This document shows positions 1 through 8,555 of a stretch of DNA of 34,373 nt, one piece after another. The stretch spans positions 1 to 34,373 of the forward strand of contig JAQUDN010000001.1 of assembly GCA_028685665.1 (NCBI GenBank). Reading direction: 5' to 3'. Source of the DNA: Burkholderiaceae bacterium (GTDB lineage Bacteria > Pseudomonadota > Gammaproteobacteria > Burkholderiales > Burkholderiaceae_C). Made by a program: the position numbers and the translations under genes. How positions within the stretch are numbered: position 1 is the stretch's first letter; each line of letters opens with the position of its first letter. The notes under the pieces are model-generated. The model searched no databases. It was not told the origin of the DNA and saw only the letters and a list, made by a program, of their open reading frames with translations.

Positions 1-957
1 GTGTTGTCGATGGGCATCAGCAACACCGCCACGGCCGCGATGATGCTGCCGCTGGCCCTGGGCATGCTGGACAGCCTGGAGCCGCGCGACGACCCGGCCA
101 CCCCGGCCTTTGTGCTGCTGGGCGTGGCCTATTCCGCCAGCATCGGCGGCATGGGCACGCTGGTCGGATCGCCGCCCAACGCGATTGCGGCGCGCGCGGC
201 CGGCATCGATTTTGCGCAATGGCTCGCCATTGGCCTGCCGATGGTGGCCCTGCTGATGCCGCTGATGGGCCTGACCCTGTGGTTGGTGCTCCGCCCCCGG
301 CTGAATCGGCGCATCGACACGGTGGCCGACGACATTCCCTGGACCCCGGCCCGGGTCCTGACCCTGGGGGTGTTTGCGTTGGCGGCGCTGGGCTGGGTGT
401 TTGGCGCCGCGCCCCTGAAGGCCTGGGGCATTCACAGCCCGGACACCGTGGTCGCGCTGGCAGCGGCCGTGGCCGTGGTGGCGCTGGGCCTGGCTTCCTG
501 GGAGGAGATCAGCGAGCACACCGACTGGGGCGTGCTGCTGCTGTTTGGCGGCGGGCTGGCCCTGGGCCAGGTGCTGGACCAGTCGGGCGCCTCGCTGGCC
601 GTGGGCCGGGCGGTGGCCGATGCGCTGGAGGGCACCCGCCCGCTCATCGTGCTCCTGGCCGTGGCCACTTTCATGGTGCTGTTGAGCGAGTTCGCCAGCA
701 ACACCGCCGCCGCGGCCCTGATGGTGCCGGTGTTTGCCACCGTGGCCAGCACCATGGGCCTACAGCCCAGCACGATGACCGTGGTGGTGGCCCTGGCCGC
801 ATCGATGGGCTTTGCGCTGCCGGTGGCCACACCGCCGAATGCCATGGTCTACGCCACCGGCCAGGTGCACCCGCGCCAGATGCTGCGGGCGGGCATGGCG
901 CTCAATGCCGTGGGCATCCTGGTCCTGATCGCCTGGGCCCTGGTTTCGCTGGATTAG
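1..957 (+). CDS. DASS/SLC13-family anion:sodium symporter, C-terminal part (5' end outside window)
   Basis: This is an inner-membrane carrier that would co-transport a dicarboxylate, sulfate or similar anion with sodium. The visible 318 residues are mostly hydrophobic helices. They contain the two SNT motifs of the DASS family, SNTATAA near residue 8 and SNTAAAA near residue 235, each followed by a Pro-containing loop (GSPPNA near residue 57, TPPNA near residue 277). These repeated motifs form the cation and anion sites in characterised members. The frame is open from the first base and the first SNT motif lies only eight residues in, whereas family members have roughly 150 residues before it. 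The true start is therefore upstream of the window and the GTG at base 1 is not a start. The substrate cannot be told. The family call is secure and the specificity is unknown. Confidence 0.88.
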   Translation: MLSMGISNTATAAMMLPLALGMLDSLEPRDDPATPAFVLLGVAYSASIGGMGTLVGSPPNAIAARAAGIDFAQWLAIGLPMVALLMPLMGLTLWLVLRPRLNRRIDTVADDIPWTPARVLTLGVFALAALGWVFGAAPLKAWGIHSPDTVVALAAAVAVVALGLASWEEISEHTDWGVLLLFGGGLALGQVLDQSGASLAVGRAVADALEGTRPLIVLLAVATFMVLLSEFASNTAAAALMVPVFATVASTMGLQPSTMTVVVALAASMGFALPVATPPNAMVYATGQVHPRQMLRAGMALNAVGILVLIAWALVSLD

Positions 958-987
958 CCTGCGGGGCGCATGCATGTTGCGTTATGT

Positions 988-1004
988 GCTATTAATTTAA
1001 TAGC
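988..1004. repeat. 17-bp perfect palindrome, GCTATT/AATAGC intergenic repeat
   Basis: GCTATTAA-T-TTAATAGC is perfectly symmetrical and AT-rich inside very GC-rich DNA. It sits 31 bases after the symporter stop. A related element (GCTATT...AATAGC) occurs at 28521-28537. From memory, similar short palindromes are common between genes in Comamonadaceae. No run of T follows it, so a terminator role is unproven. Confidence 0.6.
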
Positions 1005-1160
1005 TTCTGCCGCGCGCTCCATGGGCCTTGCGCGCCCGAACCATTCGCAAAACCAATGGATCGCTCCTTTTTTTGCGATTGGACAGCCCTGTGGGCGCTG
1101 GGCATCATGCACGGCACGGGGCAGCCGACCCCGGGCCCCATCAAAACCAGGAGACGTCCC

Positions 1161-2129
1161 ATGATTCCCCATGCCTTCCAGGCGCTGCTCGGCGCCGCCG
1201 TGCTGGCCTGTGCTGCCAGTGCCGCGCTTGCCCAGGCCTATCCGGCCGGCCCCGTCACCCTGGTCGTGCCCTTTGCCGCGGGCAGCGGCACCGATGCCGT
1301 GGCCCGTGCTGTCAGCCAGAAGCTGGCCGAGCGCCTCAAGCAGCCCGTGCTGGTGGACAACAAGCCCGGCGCCAGCGCGCAGCTGGCGGCGCAGTTCGTC
1401 GCCAAGGCCAAGCCCGATGGCTACACCCTGTTCATGACGACGAACACCTCGCACTCGGCCAACCCCAGCCTGTTCAGCCACCTGAAGTACGACCCCATCA
1501 AGGACTTCACCCCCGTGGCCCGCGTGGGCGAGCTGCCCTTTGCGCTGGCCGTGCACCCCTCGGTGCCCGCCAGGACCTTGCCCGAATTCATCGACTACGC
1601 CCGCGCCCACCCCGGCAAGCTCAGCTACGCCACGCCCAACAGCACCTCGCTGGTGGCCTCGGAAACCCTCAAGCGCATCGCCAGGATCGACCTGCTGGGC
1701 GTGCCCTACAAATCCAGCCCCCAGGCCATGACCGACCTGGTGGGCGGGCAGGTGCAGATGTACGTGGTGGACCTGGGCTCGGGCATGGCCATGCTCAAGA
1801 GCGACAAGGTGCGCACCCTGGGCATCACCACCGCCGAGCCCTCGCGCCTGCTGCCCGGCGTGCCGCCGATCGCCCGGACCGTGCAGGGCTTTGACCTCAC
1901 CTCCTGGAACGGCATCTTCGGCCCGGCCGGCCTGCCCCCGGCCGTGGTCGAGCGGCTCAACACCGAGCTGCAGGCCGTGCTGGCCGACAAGGACCTGCAG
2001 GACAAGCTGGCGCCGCTGGGCTTCCAGGTCTGGCCCAGCAAGACGCCCGAAGAGTTCGCCAAATACGTGGCTGAGCAGCTCAGCCACTGGGGCACGCTGA
2101 TCAAGCAGGCCGGCATCCAGGCGGAGTGA
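1161..2129 (+). CDS. Bug/TctC-family tripartite tricarboxylate transporter substrate-binding protein
   Basis: This is a periplasmic solute receptor of the Bug family, which is greatly expanded in Burkholderiales and binds carboxylates and related small organic acids. The 322-residue protein begins with a signal peptide (hydrophobic stretch ending SAALAQA, about residues 1-24). It continues with the family's opening strand YPAGPVTLVVPFAAGSGTD and the later AHPGKLSYAT region. An AGGAG ribosome site lies about eight bases before the ATG, so the longer in-frame start at 1056 was not used. No TctA or TctB membrane partners are present here, which is usual for orphan Bug receptors. It is followed at once by a cupin and an acyl-CoA dehydrogenase on the same strand, so it probably serves uptake or sensing for that catabolic operon. 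The ligand is unknown. Confidence 0.9.
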   Translation: MIPHAFQALLGAAVLACAASAALAQAYPAGPVTLVVPFAAGSGTDAVARAVSQKLAERLKQPVLVDNKPGASAQLAAQFVAKAKPDGYTLFMTTNTSHSANPSLFSHLKYDPIKDFTPVARVGELPFALAVHPSVPARTLPEFIDYARAHPGKLSYATPNSTSLVASETLKRIARIDLLGVPYKSSPQAMTDLVGGQVQMYVVDLGSGMAMLKSDKVRTLGITTAEPSRLLPGVPPIARTVQGFDLTSWNGIFGPAGLPPAVVERLNTELQAVLADKDLQDKLAPLGFQVWPSKTPEEFAKYVAEQLSHWGTLIKQAGIQAE

Positions 2130-2134
2130 GCGCG

Positions 2135-2536
2135 ATGAAGACCTCCTCTTACCTGGTCCGTGCCGCGCAGGTGCCCGGCTACCAGCCCGCCAACCACCAC
2201 CACACCGTCAACCAGCGCCTGATCGGCCCCGAAACCGTGGGGGCCCGCCAAATGGAAGTGCTGCTGGGCACCTTGCACAAAGGCGGCGGCGCCTTGCCCC
2301 ACGCGCATCCCGGCATCGAGCAGGCCTGCTACCTGCTCGAAGGCACGGCCCGCGCCGAGGTGGCGGGCGAGGCCTTCGACATGGTGCCGGGCGATATGTG
2401 TTTCTTCCCGGCCGACCAGATGCATGTGTTCACCGTCACCAGCGAGCAGCCCGTGAAGCTGCTGGTGATCTACAGCCCGCCCTACGGCGAATCGCCCGAC
2501 AAGGTCGTCCGTCCCCCCAAGAGCGCCCAGCCATGA
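2135..2536 (+). CDS. Small cupin-domain protein
   Basis: This is a 133-residue single-domain cupin. The first cupin motif is visible as HAHPGIEQ (two His and one Glu that bind a metal) followed by a Gly-rich turn. The second motif is GDMCFFPADQMH, with the last metal-binding His. Such proteins are cytoplasmic beta-barrels that act as dioxygenases, isomerases or ligand sensors, and the sequence does not decide between these. GGAG at 2123-2126 lies within the upstream gene's last codons and is well spaced from the ATG at 2135. A GTG at 2126 is in frame but overlaps that ribosome site, so it is less likely. The stop overlaps the next start (ATGA), which indicates translational coupling to the acyl-CoA dehydrogenase. 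Confidence 0.85.
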   Translation: MKTSSYLVRAAQVPGYQPANHHHTVNQRLIGPETVGARQMEVLLGTLHKGGGALPHAHPGIEQACYLLEGTARAEVAGEAFDMVPGDMCFFPADQMHVFTVTSEQPVKLLVIYSPPYGESPDKVVRPPKSAQP

Positions 2537-3708
2537 ACTTCGCCCTCACCCCCGAGCAAGAACAGATCCGGGACGCCATCGAGCGCGTCTGCGCGCCCTT
2601 CGATGCCGACTACTGGCTGCGCAAAGACCGCGAAGGCGGCTTTCCGCACGACTTCCACCGCGCGCTGGCCGATGCGGGCTGGCTGGGCATTGCCATGCCC
2701 GAGGCGTATGGCGGCGCGGGCCTGGGCATTGGCGAGGCCGCGCTGATGATGCACACGATTTCCGCCACGGGCGCCGGGCTGTCGGGCGCCTCGGCGGTGC
2801 ACATGAACATCTTCGGCCTGCACCCGGTGGTGGTGTTCGGCACCGACGCGCAAAAGCAGCGCTGGCTGCCGCCGCTGATCGCGGGCACCGACAAAGCCTG
2901 CTTCGGCGTCACCGAGCCCAACACCGGGCTCAACACGCTGCAGCTCAAGACCCGGGCTGTGCGAAGCGAAGGCGGCCAAGGCGACCACTACCTCGTCCAC
3001 GGCCAGAAGGTCTGGATCAGCACCGCGCAGGTGGCCAACAAGATCCTGCTGCTGGCCCGCACCACGCCCGTGGAGGAATGCCGGGGCACCGAGGGCCTGA
3101 GCCTCTTCTACACCGACCTGGACCGCAGCACCATCGAGGTGCGCGAGATCGACAAGCTCGGGCGCAAGGCGGTGGATTCGAACCAGGTCTTCATCGACGG
3201 CCTGCGCATCCCGGTCGAGGACCGCGTGGGCGAGGAGGGCCAGGGCTTTTCCTACATCCTGCACGGCCTGAACCCCGAGCGCATCCTGATCGCCGCCGAG
3301 GCCGTGGGCCTGGGCCAGGCCGCCCTGCGCCGCGCGGCCGGCTATGCCAGGGAGCGCGAGGTGTTCGGCCGCCCCATCGGCCAGAACCAGGGCATCCAGC
3401 ACCCGCTGGCCAAGAGCTGGATGGAGCTGGAGGCCGCCCACCTGATGGTGCACAAGGCCGCCTGGCTCTACGACCAGCACCAGCCCTGCGGCGCCGAGGC
3501 CAACGCCGCCAAGTACCTGGCCGCCGAGGCCTGTTACCACGCCTGCGAGAACGCCATCTTCACCCACGGCGGCATGGGCTACGCCAAGGAATACCACGTC
3601 GAGCGCTACCTGCGCGAGTCCTGGATTCCCCGCCTGGCGCCCGTCAGCCCCCAGCTCATCCTGTGCTTCATCGCGGAGAAGGTGCTGGGTCTGCCCAAGT
3701 CCTATTGA
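2533..3708 (+). CDS. Acyl-CoA dehydrogenase family flavoprotein
   Basis: This 391-residue FAD enzyme would introduce a double bond into an acyl-CoA and pass electrons to ETF. Domain order is typical. An N-terminal helical domain starts with LTPEQEQIRDAI. The middle beta domain has CFGVTEPNTG and the FAD/substrate strand KVWISTAQ. The C-terminal helical domain has REVFGRPIGQNQGIQH and THGGMGYAKEYHVERYLRE. The usual catalytic segment near the C-terminus (YEGT with the base Glu) is not present; the corresponding stretch reads RLAPVSPQ. The protein may therefore belong to a branch whose base lies elsewhere, or use a different acyl substrate. The start is fixed by the ATGA overlap with the cupin stop. 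The operon context suggests catabolism of a CoA-activated organic acid. Confidence 0.9.
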   Translation: MNFALTPEQEQIRDAIERVCAPFDADYWLRKDREGGFPHDFHRALADAGWLGIAMPEAYGGAGLGIGEAALMMHTISATGAGLSGASAVHMNIFGLHPVVVFGTDAQKQRWLPPLIAGTDKACFGVTEPNTGLNTLQLKTRAVRSEGGQGDHYLVHGQKVWISTAQVANKILLLARTTPVEECRGTEGLSLFYTDLDRSTIEVREIDKLGRKAVDSNQVFIDGLRIPVEDRVGEEGQGFSYILHGLNPERILIAAEAVGLGQAALRRAAGYAREREVFGRPIGQNQGIQHPLAKSWMELEAAHLMVHKAAWLYDQHQPCGAEANAAKYLAAEACYHACENAIFTHGGMGYAKEYHVERYLRESWIPRLAPVSPQLILCFIAEKVLGLPKSY

Positions 3709-3849
3709 TCGGGGGGGCGGCTTCCGTTTAGAAGCTTGATCCAGATCAGATTTGCGGCGCCGCTGCTTTGCACAATGGCCGGATGGCCCGACCGGAGAGC
3801 GGGCATGGGGCGCGCAATTCCGCGCGCCTGCAACGCAAGGAGGCGCGAA

Positions 3850-4515
3850 ATGGCAAAAACCTGTTCTTCCCACACCCGGCGCGGTTGGGTGCTCTCGGGC
3901 CTGGCCCTGGGCTTGGCGGCCTGCACCACCACACCCACGGCACCGCCCGTGGCGCAAGGCGTGCAGCGCGCCCCCGACGGCTCCGTGACCGTGTTCCACC
4001 GCAAGAGTTCGGGAAGCCTCGGCGCCTACGACGGCCAGGTGGAGTGGACCCATCGCACCGGCAGCTGGCAGGGCCTGCCGGCCGTGGTCATGGCCTCGCC
4101 CCAATTCGGCACCACGCTGTACGAACCGGCCAGCATGGGGGTCTGGGCCAACCTGGCACCCAATGGCACGCCCGTTTTCTCCTACCAACCGGCGATGGCC
4201 TACCCATGGCCCTTGAGCGTGGGCAAGACCTGGACGTCCCACCACACCGTCACCGTCCACGCCACCGGGGCCACCGTTCCTTTGCGCATCGACGGGCGGG
4301 TGGAGTCCTGGGGCGATGTCACGGTGCCTGCGGGCACCTTCAAGGCCTACAAGGTGGTGCTGCAGATGGACAACGGCGACCAGGACACCTACTGGTTCAA
4401 CCCCGAGCCCGGCCTGGCGATCCTCAAGCGACAGATGGTGCGTTCTGCACGGCATCCCCAAGGGGCCGGCACCCTGGAGGCCGAGCTGCTCTCGGTGAAA
4501 CGGCCCGGACGCTGA
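3850..4515 (+). CDS. Uncharacterised lipoprotein
   Basis: The 221-residue product starts with a signal sequence ending LALGLAAC, a lipobox with Cys25, so it should be lipid-anchored in the envelope. A pair of arginines (TRRGWVL) precedes the hydrophobic stretch but does not form a convincing Tat motif. The mature part looks like a beta-rich domain (GTTLYEPASMGVWANL, YPWPLSVGKTW, GDQDTYWFNPEPGLAILKRQ) without a motif I can name. A strong AAGGAGG lies just upstream of the ATG. It is 141 bases after the acyl-CoA dehydrogenase and 41 bases before the LysR gene, all on the same strand. Function unknown; the lipoprotein call is good. Confidence 0.82.
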   Translation: MAKTCSSHTRRGWVLSGLALGLAACTTTPTAPPVAQGVQRAPDGSVTVFHRKSSGSLGAYDGQVEWTHRTGSWQGLPAVVMASPQFGTTLYEPASMGVWANLAPNGTPVFSYQPAMAYPWPLSVGKTWTSHHTVTVHATGATVPLRIDGRVESWGDVTVPAGTFKAYKVVLQMDNGDQDTYWFNPEPGLAILKRQMVRSARHPQGAGTLEAELLSVKRPGR

Positions 4516-4556
4516 ACCACGCGCTGGATTCGGCGGCTGGGGCATGATCGTCCCCC

Positions 4557-5453
4557 ATGAAACTGCACCTGCTGCGCTACTTTGCCGTGCTGGCCGAAGA
4601 GCTGCACTTTGGCCGCGCCGCCGAGCGCCTGGCCATCACCCAGCCGCCGCTGAGTTCGGGCATCAAGGCGCTCGAAGAAGAACTGGGCGTGCGCCTGTTC
4701 GAGCGCAACAGCAAGCATGTGGAGCTGACCCCGGCCGGCCGGGCCTACCTGGCCGAAGTGCGCCTGGTGCTGGACCGCGTGGCCCAGGCCAGCGAAACCG
4801 CCCGCGCCGTGGCCGCTGGGCAGCAGGGCCGGCTGGAGATCGGCTTTACCGGATCGATGGCCTACCGCGGCCTGCCCGCCGTGGTGCGCGCCTTTGCCCG
4901 GCAGGCCCCGGCCATCGAGGTGTGCTTGCGCGAGATGTCGTCCACTGAACAGATCGACGCCCTGCGCCGCCGCCAGATCGATGCCGGATTCCTGAACGCC
5001 GGCACCCTGCCCGAAGGGCTGTTTTGCGCCCCGCTGGCCGACGACCATTTCGTCGCCTGCCTGCCCGAGGACCACCCGCTGGCCGCCGAGCCCACCATCG
5101 ACCTGCGCGCCCTGGCCGAGGCCCCGTTCGTGATGTTCTCCCGCGAAGTGGCCCCCGCCAACCACGACAACGTGATCGCGCTGTTCCAGCGCGCCGGCAT
5201 CTACCCCCGCACCCGCCACGCCGCCCGCCAGTGGCTGACCGTGGTGGCGCTGGTCGCCTCTGGCCTGGGCGTGGCGCTGGTGCCGGCTTCGCTGGCGCAG
5301 GCGGGCATCCAGGGCGCCCGCTTCGTGCCCCTGCGCGGCCTGCACCACCCCACCGTGGGCGTGCTCGCCTGGCACGCCGAAACGCCCCCGCCGGCGCTGC
5401 GGGCGTTTTTGGGGGTGGCGGTGCCGGGGGCCTGGTCGCCCGAGGGGAGCTGA
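4557..5453 (+). CDS. LysR-family transcriptional regulator
   Basis: A 298-residue LysR-type activator or repressor. The N-terminal winged helix-turn-helix is clear (LRYFAVLAEELHFGRAAERL, then ITQPPLSSGIKALEEELG and FERNSKHVELTPAG). The rest is the two-lobed effector-binding domain with the usual GRLEIGFTG opening near residue 93. The HFGRAAERL pattern is found in the CatR/BenM/CbbR side of the family, which often senses aromatic or organic-acid intermediates, but the effector is unknown. It is not divergent from a target gene. The most likely targets are its own region or the upstream receptor-cupin-dehydrogenase operon, which is an inference. It ends 22 bases before the convergent hipA-type gene. 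Confidence 0.92.
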   Translation: MKLHLLRYFAVLAEELHFGRAAERLAITQPPLSSGIKALEEELGVRLFERNSKHVELTPAGRAYLAEVRLVLDRVAQASETARAVAAGQQGRLEIGFTGSMAYRGLPAVVRAFARQAPAIEVCLREMSSTEQIDALRRRQIDAGFLNAGTLPEGLFCAPLADDHFVACLPEDHPLAAEPTIDLRALAEAPFVMFSREVAPANHDNVIALFQRAGIYPRTRHAARQWLTVVALVASGLGVALVPASLAQAGIQGARFVPLRGLHHPTVGVLAWHAETPPPALRAFLGVAVPGAWSPEGS

Positions 5454-5475
5454 GGGGGGCTTGACGGCTGTCGGG

Positions 5476-6738
5476 TCAGCAAAAATCACGCCGCTGCTGT
5501 TGCAGTGCGTCCCGGTCGATGCTGGCCCGCAGCCGTTCCAGGTCGGCAGCACACACGCCGTGCTGGCGGAAGTGCGCTTCCCACCGGTCCACCGTGCGGG
5601 CCACTTGCTGGACCAGGGCGATGGCGCGGGGCCGGGTGAGGCCGAACTCGCGCAGCTCCGTCAGCGCGTTGTCCAGGGTGGACTCGGCCCCGGCGCTGCC
5701 GACGGCCAGGGACTGGTAGCCCAGGTTTTGCAGGGTGGGCACCACGTCGTAGGCCGGGGCCAGCCCGTAATAGCCATCGAAGCCCAGGCGCAGGCTGTGG
5801 TTGCGTTCGTGGTCGTCGGTGTTGTCCATCAGGATGTTGAAGACCATGCGCCGGAACAGTTCTTCGCGCATCGCGGCCTGGTGGTCGGGGTGGCCCAGGC
5901 GCAGCAGCACGGTGGCCAGCGCACCGTAGCGTTCGTCCAGCCGGGCGGCACGCAGGGCGGTTCTGGCCGAGACGCAATGCAGCCGGTAGGGCCCCGCCCG
6001 GTCAAAGCGCTGGATGCTCAGTGCATGGCGTGCCTTGCCGTGGCGCGCAGGCAGGGGCAGCACGCCCGTGGCGGCCACCTGGATGCCCGCCTGGGCCGCC
6101 AGGGTCATGGTGGCGTGCTCGATCAGGGGCGTGTCCACGGGGTCGTCCAACGCGCTGAACTTGACCAGGCACGGCCCGGCATCGGTCTGCAGCAGCGCCT
6201 TGGGCTGGGCACCGCCCAGGGTCACGCCAGGCTGGAGCAGGCGCTGCCATTCCGGCGGGATGGGGGCCTGGGCCTGCAGCCCGTCGATGGCGGAGCTGAG
6301 CGTGGCCAGGTCGCGCAGTTGCGGGTAAGGCCCCAGTGCGCGGGGCACGTAGGCCTCGGCGGAGAGGGACACGCCCAGGGCACCAAAGCGGTCGTCGCCC
6401 GCGAACCACAGCATTTCCAGGATGGACAGCCGGGGGGGACGGTCAAGGTGGCGAATGATGCGTTCGCCCCAGCGGTCGGGGCGGGCATCGTCGATGGCGC
6501 CGGGGGCGCTGCCCCGCTCACTGGCCGTAAAGCGGTGGCCCGGCAATAGCGGCAGGTCTTCGCTCAAGGGGAAATGCCACCAGCCGGGGGCGTAGGCAAA
6601 GGTGGCGCCCTCTGCCACCAAGGCAGACAAGCCCAGCTCGCCCACCAGCACGGGCTGCGCCGGGTTGACCAGCGCCCACAGGAACAGCGCCTCCTGGGGC
6701 ACGTAGCGGTGCGGCTCAAGGCCCACCCTCCCCGTCAT
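5476..6738 (-). CDS. hipA: HipA-type serine/threonine kinase toxin
   Basis: A 420-residue HipA-like kinase. In the best-studied case such kinases phosphorylate an aminoacyl-tRNA synthetase (GltX by E. coli HipA) and arrest growth. The Gly-rich loop TLGGAQPK is at residues 173-180, the catalytic loop DNTDDHERN at 305-313 and the metal-binding DVVP at 331-334, so the kinase looks intact. The N-terminal subdomain 1 (ALVNPAQPVLVGELG) is also present. The ATG at 6738 overlaps the stop of the upstream helix-turn-helix gene (ATGA), giving a classical antitoxin-toxin order on the minus strand. A 131-bp identical copy of its 3' end lies at 24758-24888 in the accessory block inside the liv operon. The target in this organism is unknown. 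Confidence 0.88.
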   Translation of the reverse strand: MTGRVGLEPHRYVPQEALFLWALVNPAQPVLVGELGLSALVAEGATFAYAPGWWHFPLSEDLPLLPGHRFTASERGSAPGAIDDARPDRWGERIIRHLDRPPRLSILEMLWFAGDDRFGALGVSLSAEAYVPRALGPYPQLRDLATLSSAIDGLQAQAPIPPEWQRLLQPGVTLGGAQPKALLQTDAGPCLVKFSALDDPVDTPLIEHATMTLAAQAGIQVAATGVLPLPARHGKARHALSIQRFDRAGPYRLHCVSARTALRAARLDERYGALATVLLRLGHPDHQAAMREELFRRMVFNILMDNTDDHERNHSLRLGFDGYYGLAPAYDVVPTLQNLGYQSLAVGSAGAESTLDNALTELREFGLTRPRAIALVQQVARTVDRWEAHFRQHGVCAADLERLRASIDRDALQQQRRDFC

Positions 6739-7154
6739 GGTGCGGGCCCCGCAGGGGGATGGAGCAAGGCGGCCAGGCCCTGGGCCGTGGGGTTCGCAGG
6801 GATGGCAAGCGCGGAAGGGGCCGGCCTCGCTGGAGCAAGCGTCCGGCGGGGCCTGCGCACCCGGGTCAGCTCCTGCTCCAGCGCGGCGTGGTCCTGGGTG
6901 GGGGCGATCAGGTCGGCCAGCCCCCGGGCCTGGTTGATCAGCCACAGGCACATCACGTACGACGCCATGGCCACCGAGGGATCGCCGCGCTCGATGCGCG
7001 CCATGGTGGGCTGGGACACCCCCAATTTGCGCGCCCACTGCGCCTGCGTCTCACCGCGCCGCTTGCGCGCCGTGGCGATGTGCTGGCCCAGCTGCGCAAT
7101 CTGCTGCACCACGGCCTGGGGGTGCTCAGCGGGCGGGGTGGTTTGGCGAGGCAT
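6735..7154 (-). CDS. hipB: HipB-like XRE-family helix-turn-helix antitoxin
   Basis: A 139-residue protein with one XRE/Cro domain at about residues 15-75 (IATARKRRGETQAQWARKLG, then VSQPTMARIERGDPS). It should bind DNA, neutralise the HipA-type kinase encoded immediately downstream, and repress its own operon. It is longer than E. coli HipB because of a Pro/Ala-rich tail (residues about 105-139) of unknown role. No Shine-Dalgarno is visible before the ATG. A TAATAT element lies six bases before it on the minus strand, so a leaderless message is plausible. The start also touches one arm of an inverted repeat (7154-7196). A shorter start downstream cannot be excluded. Confidence 0.82.
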   Translation of the reverse strand: MPRQTTPPAEHPQAVVQQIAQLGQHIATARKRRGETQAQWARKLGVSQPTMARIERGDPSVAMASYVMCLWLINQARGLADLIAPTQDHAALEQELTRVRRPRRTLAPARPAPSALAIPANPTAQGLAALLHPPAGPAP

Positions 7155-7196
7155 TCATAGATATTAGCAAAGTGCTCAATTTTGTTGTTCTATGAA
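7154..7196 (-). promoter_or_regulatory. hipBA operator/promoter with inverted repeat TTCATAGA...TCTATGAA
   Basis: Perfect 8-bp arms, TTCATAGA at 7154-7161 and TCTATGAA at 7189-7196, frame an AT-rich stretch with an inner palindrome AGCA-AAG-TGCT (7166-7176). On the minus strand a -10-like TAATAT lies inside the interval, six bases before the hipB start. The arrangement fits autorepression by the encoded HipB-like protein. The repeats are seen directly; the binding is inferred. Confidence 0.55.
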
Positions 7197-7202
7197 TAAA
7201 AA

Positions 7203-7215
7203 ACCGCGTTTCGCG
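7203..7215. terminator. Small GC hairpin flanked by an A-run (minus-strand terminator shape)
   Basis: CCGCG-TTT-CGCGG is preceded on the plus strand by six A. Read on the minus strand it is a short hairpin followed by six T, which is terminator-shaped. No minus-strand gene ends here, so it could stop antisense transcription towards hipB or be meaningless. The stem is only five base pairs. Confidence 0.3.
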
Positions 7216-7283
7216 GGCCAGCCTGGGCGCCCGCCGCGCCCCAGGGTGTGGCGGTGCTGGCGTCAGCCCGTTCCCCACCTTCC

Positions 7284-7289
7284 TACAAT
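7284..7289 (+). promoter_or_regulatory. Candidate -10 element (TACAAT) of metH1
   Basis: TACAAT lies seven bases before the metH1 ATG, with no Shine-Dalgarno in between, so transcription may start at or next to the start codon (leaderless). No good -35 hexamer was found. Nothing resembling the SAH riboswitch of metH2 is present in this leader. Confidence 0.35.
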
Positions 7290-7296
7290 CTCCCCC

Positions 7297-8361
<1,065 letters not shown>

Positions 8362-8380
8362 CTTCACATGAAATACGGCT

Positions 8381-8405
8381 CCAGCGCTTGCCCAGTCAGC
8401 GCTGG
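8381..8405. repeat. AGCGCT-type intergenic hairpin repeat after metH1
   Basis: CCAGCGCT and AGCGCTGG form a perfect 8-bp stem with a nine-base loop, 20 bases after the metH1 stop, followed by GTGCTCTTGTTTC. The same style of element follows metH2 (17595) and sits between the genes near 18900 and 21152. It could serve as a weak terminator or mRNA 3' protector. Confidence 0.55.
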
Positions 8406-8555
8406 GTGCTCTTGTTTCAGGAGTGAGGTGCGGTGGTCGGCCCCCCTGTGGGCAGGGACGGGGGCTAGCCACCCGACCCGGGCGCCAGGCCCCGGTCGCG
8501 GGGCGGCGCACAGCCCCGCAGACGCCACGGGAATGGCACTTTCCTGCGCCCCGGC

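Noticed and set aside
1028-1160. Longer start for the Bug receptor (1056) or separate small ORFs in the leader
   Set aside because: The extra residues precede a normal signal peptide that begins at 1161 with its own AGGAG, and the leader ORFs have no recognisable content.
2482-4545. A 687-codon minus-strand open frame opposite the acyl-CoA dehydrogenase and lipoprotein genes
   Set aside because: It is antisense to two well-supported genes and shows only His/Gly/Leu-rich shadow composition.
7200-7296. A second SAH riboswitch before metH1
   Set aside because: The leader lacks the GGAGCG, CAGGCT and GCTCACC blocks, and no P1/P2 pairing could be drawn.
8534-8549. TGGCAC...GC resembling a sigma-54 promoter before the Pro/Ala-rich gene
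   Set aside because: The distance between GG and GC is one base off the obligatory spacing (neither GC pair fits) and there is no NtrC-type site upstream.
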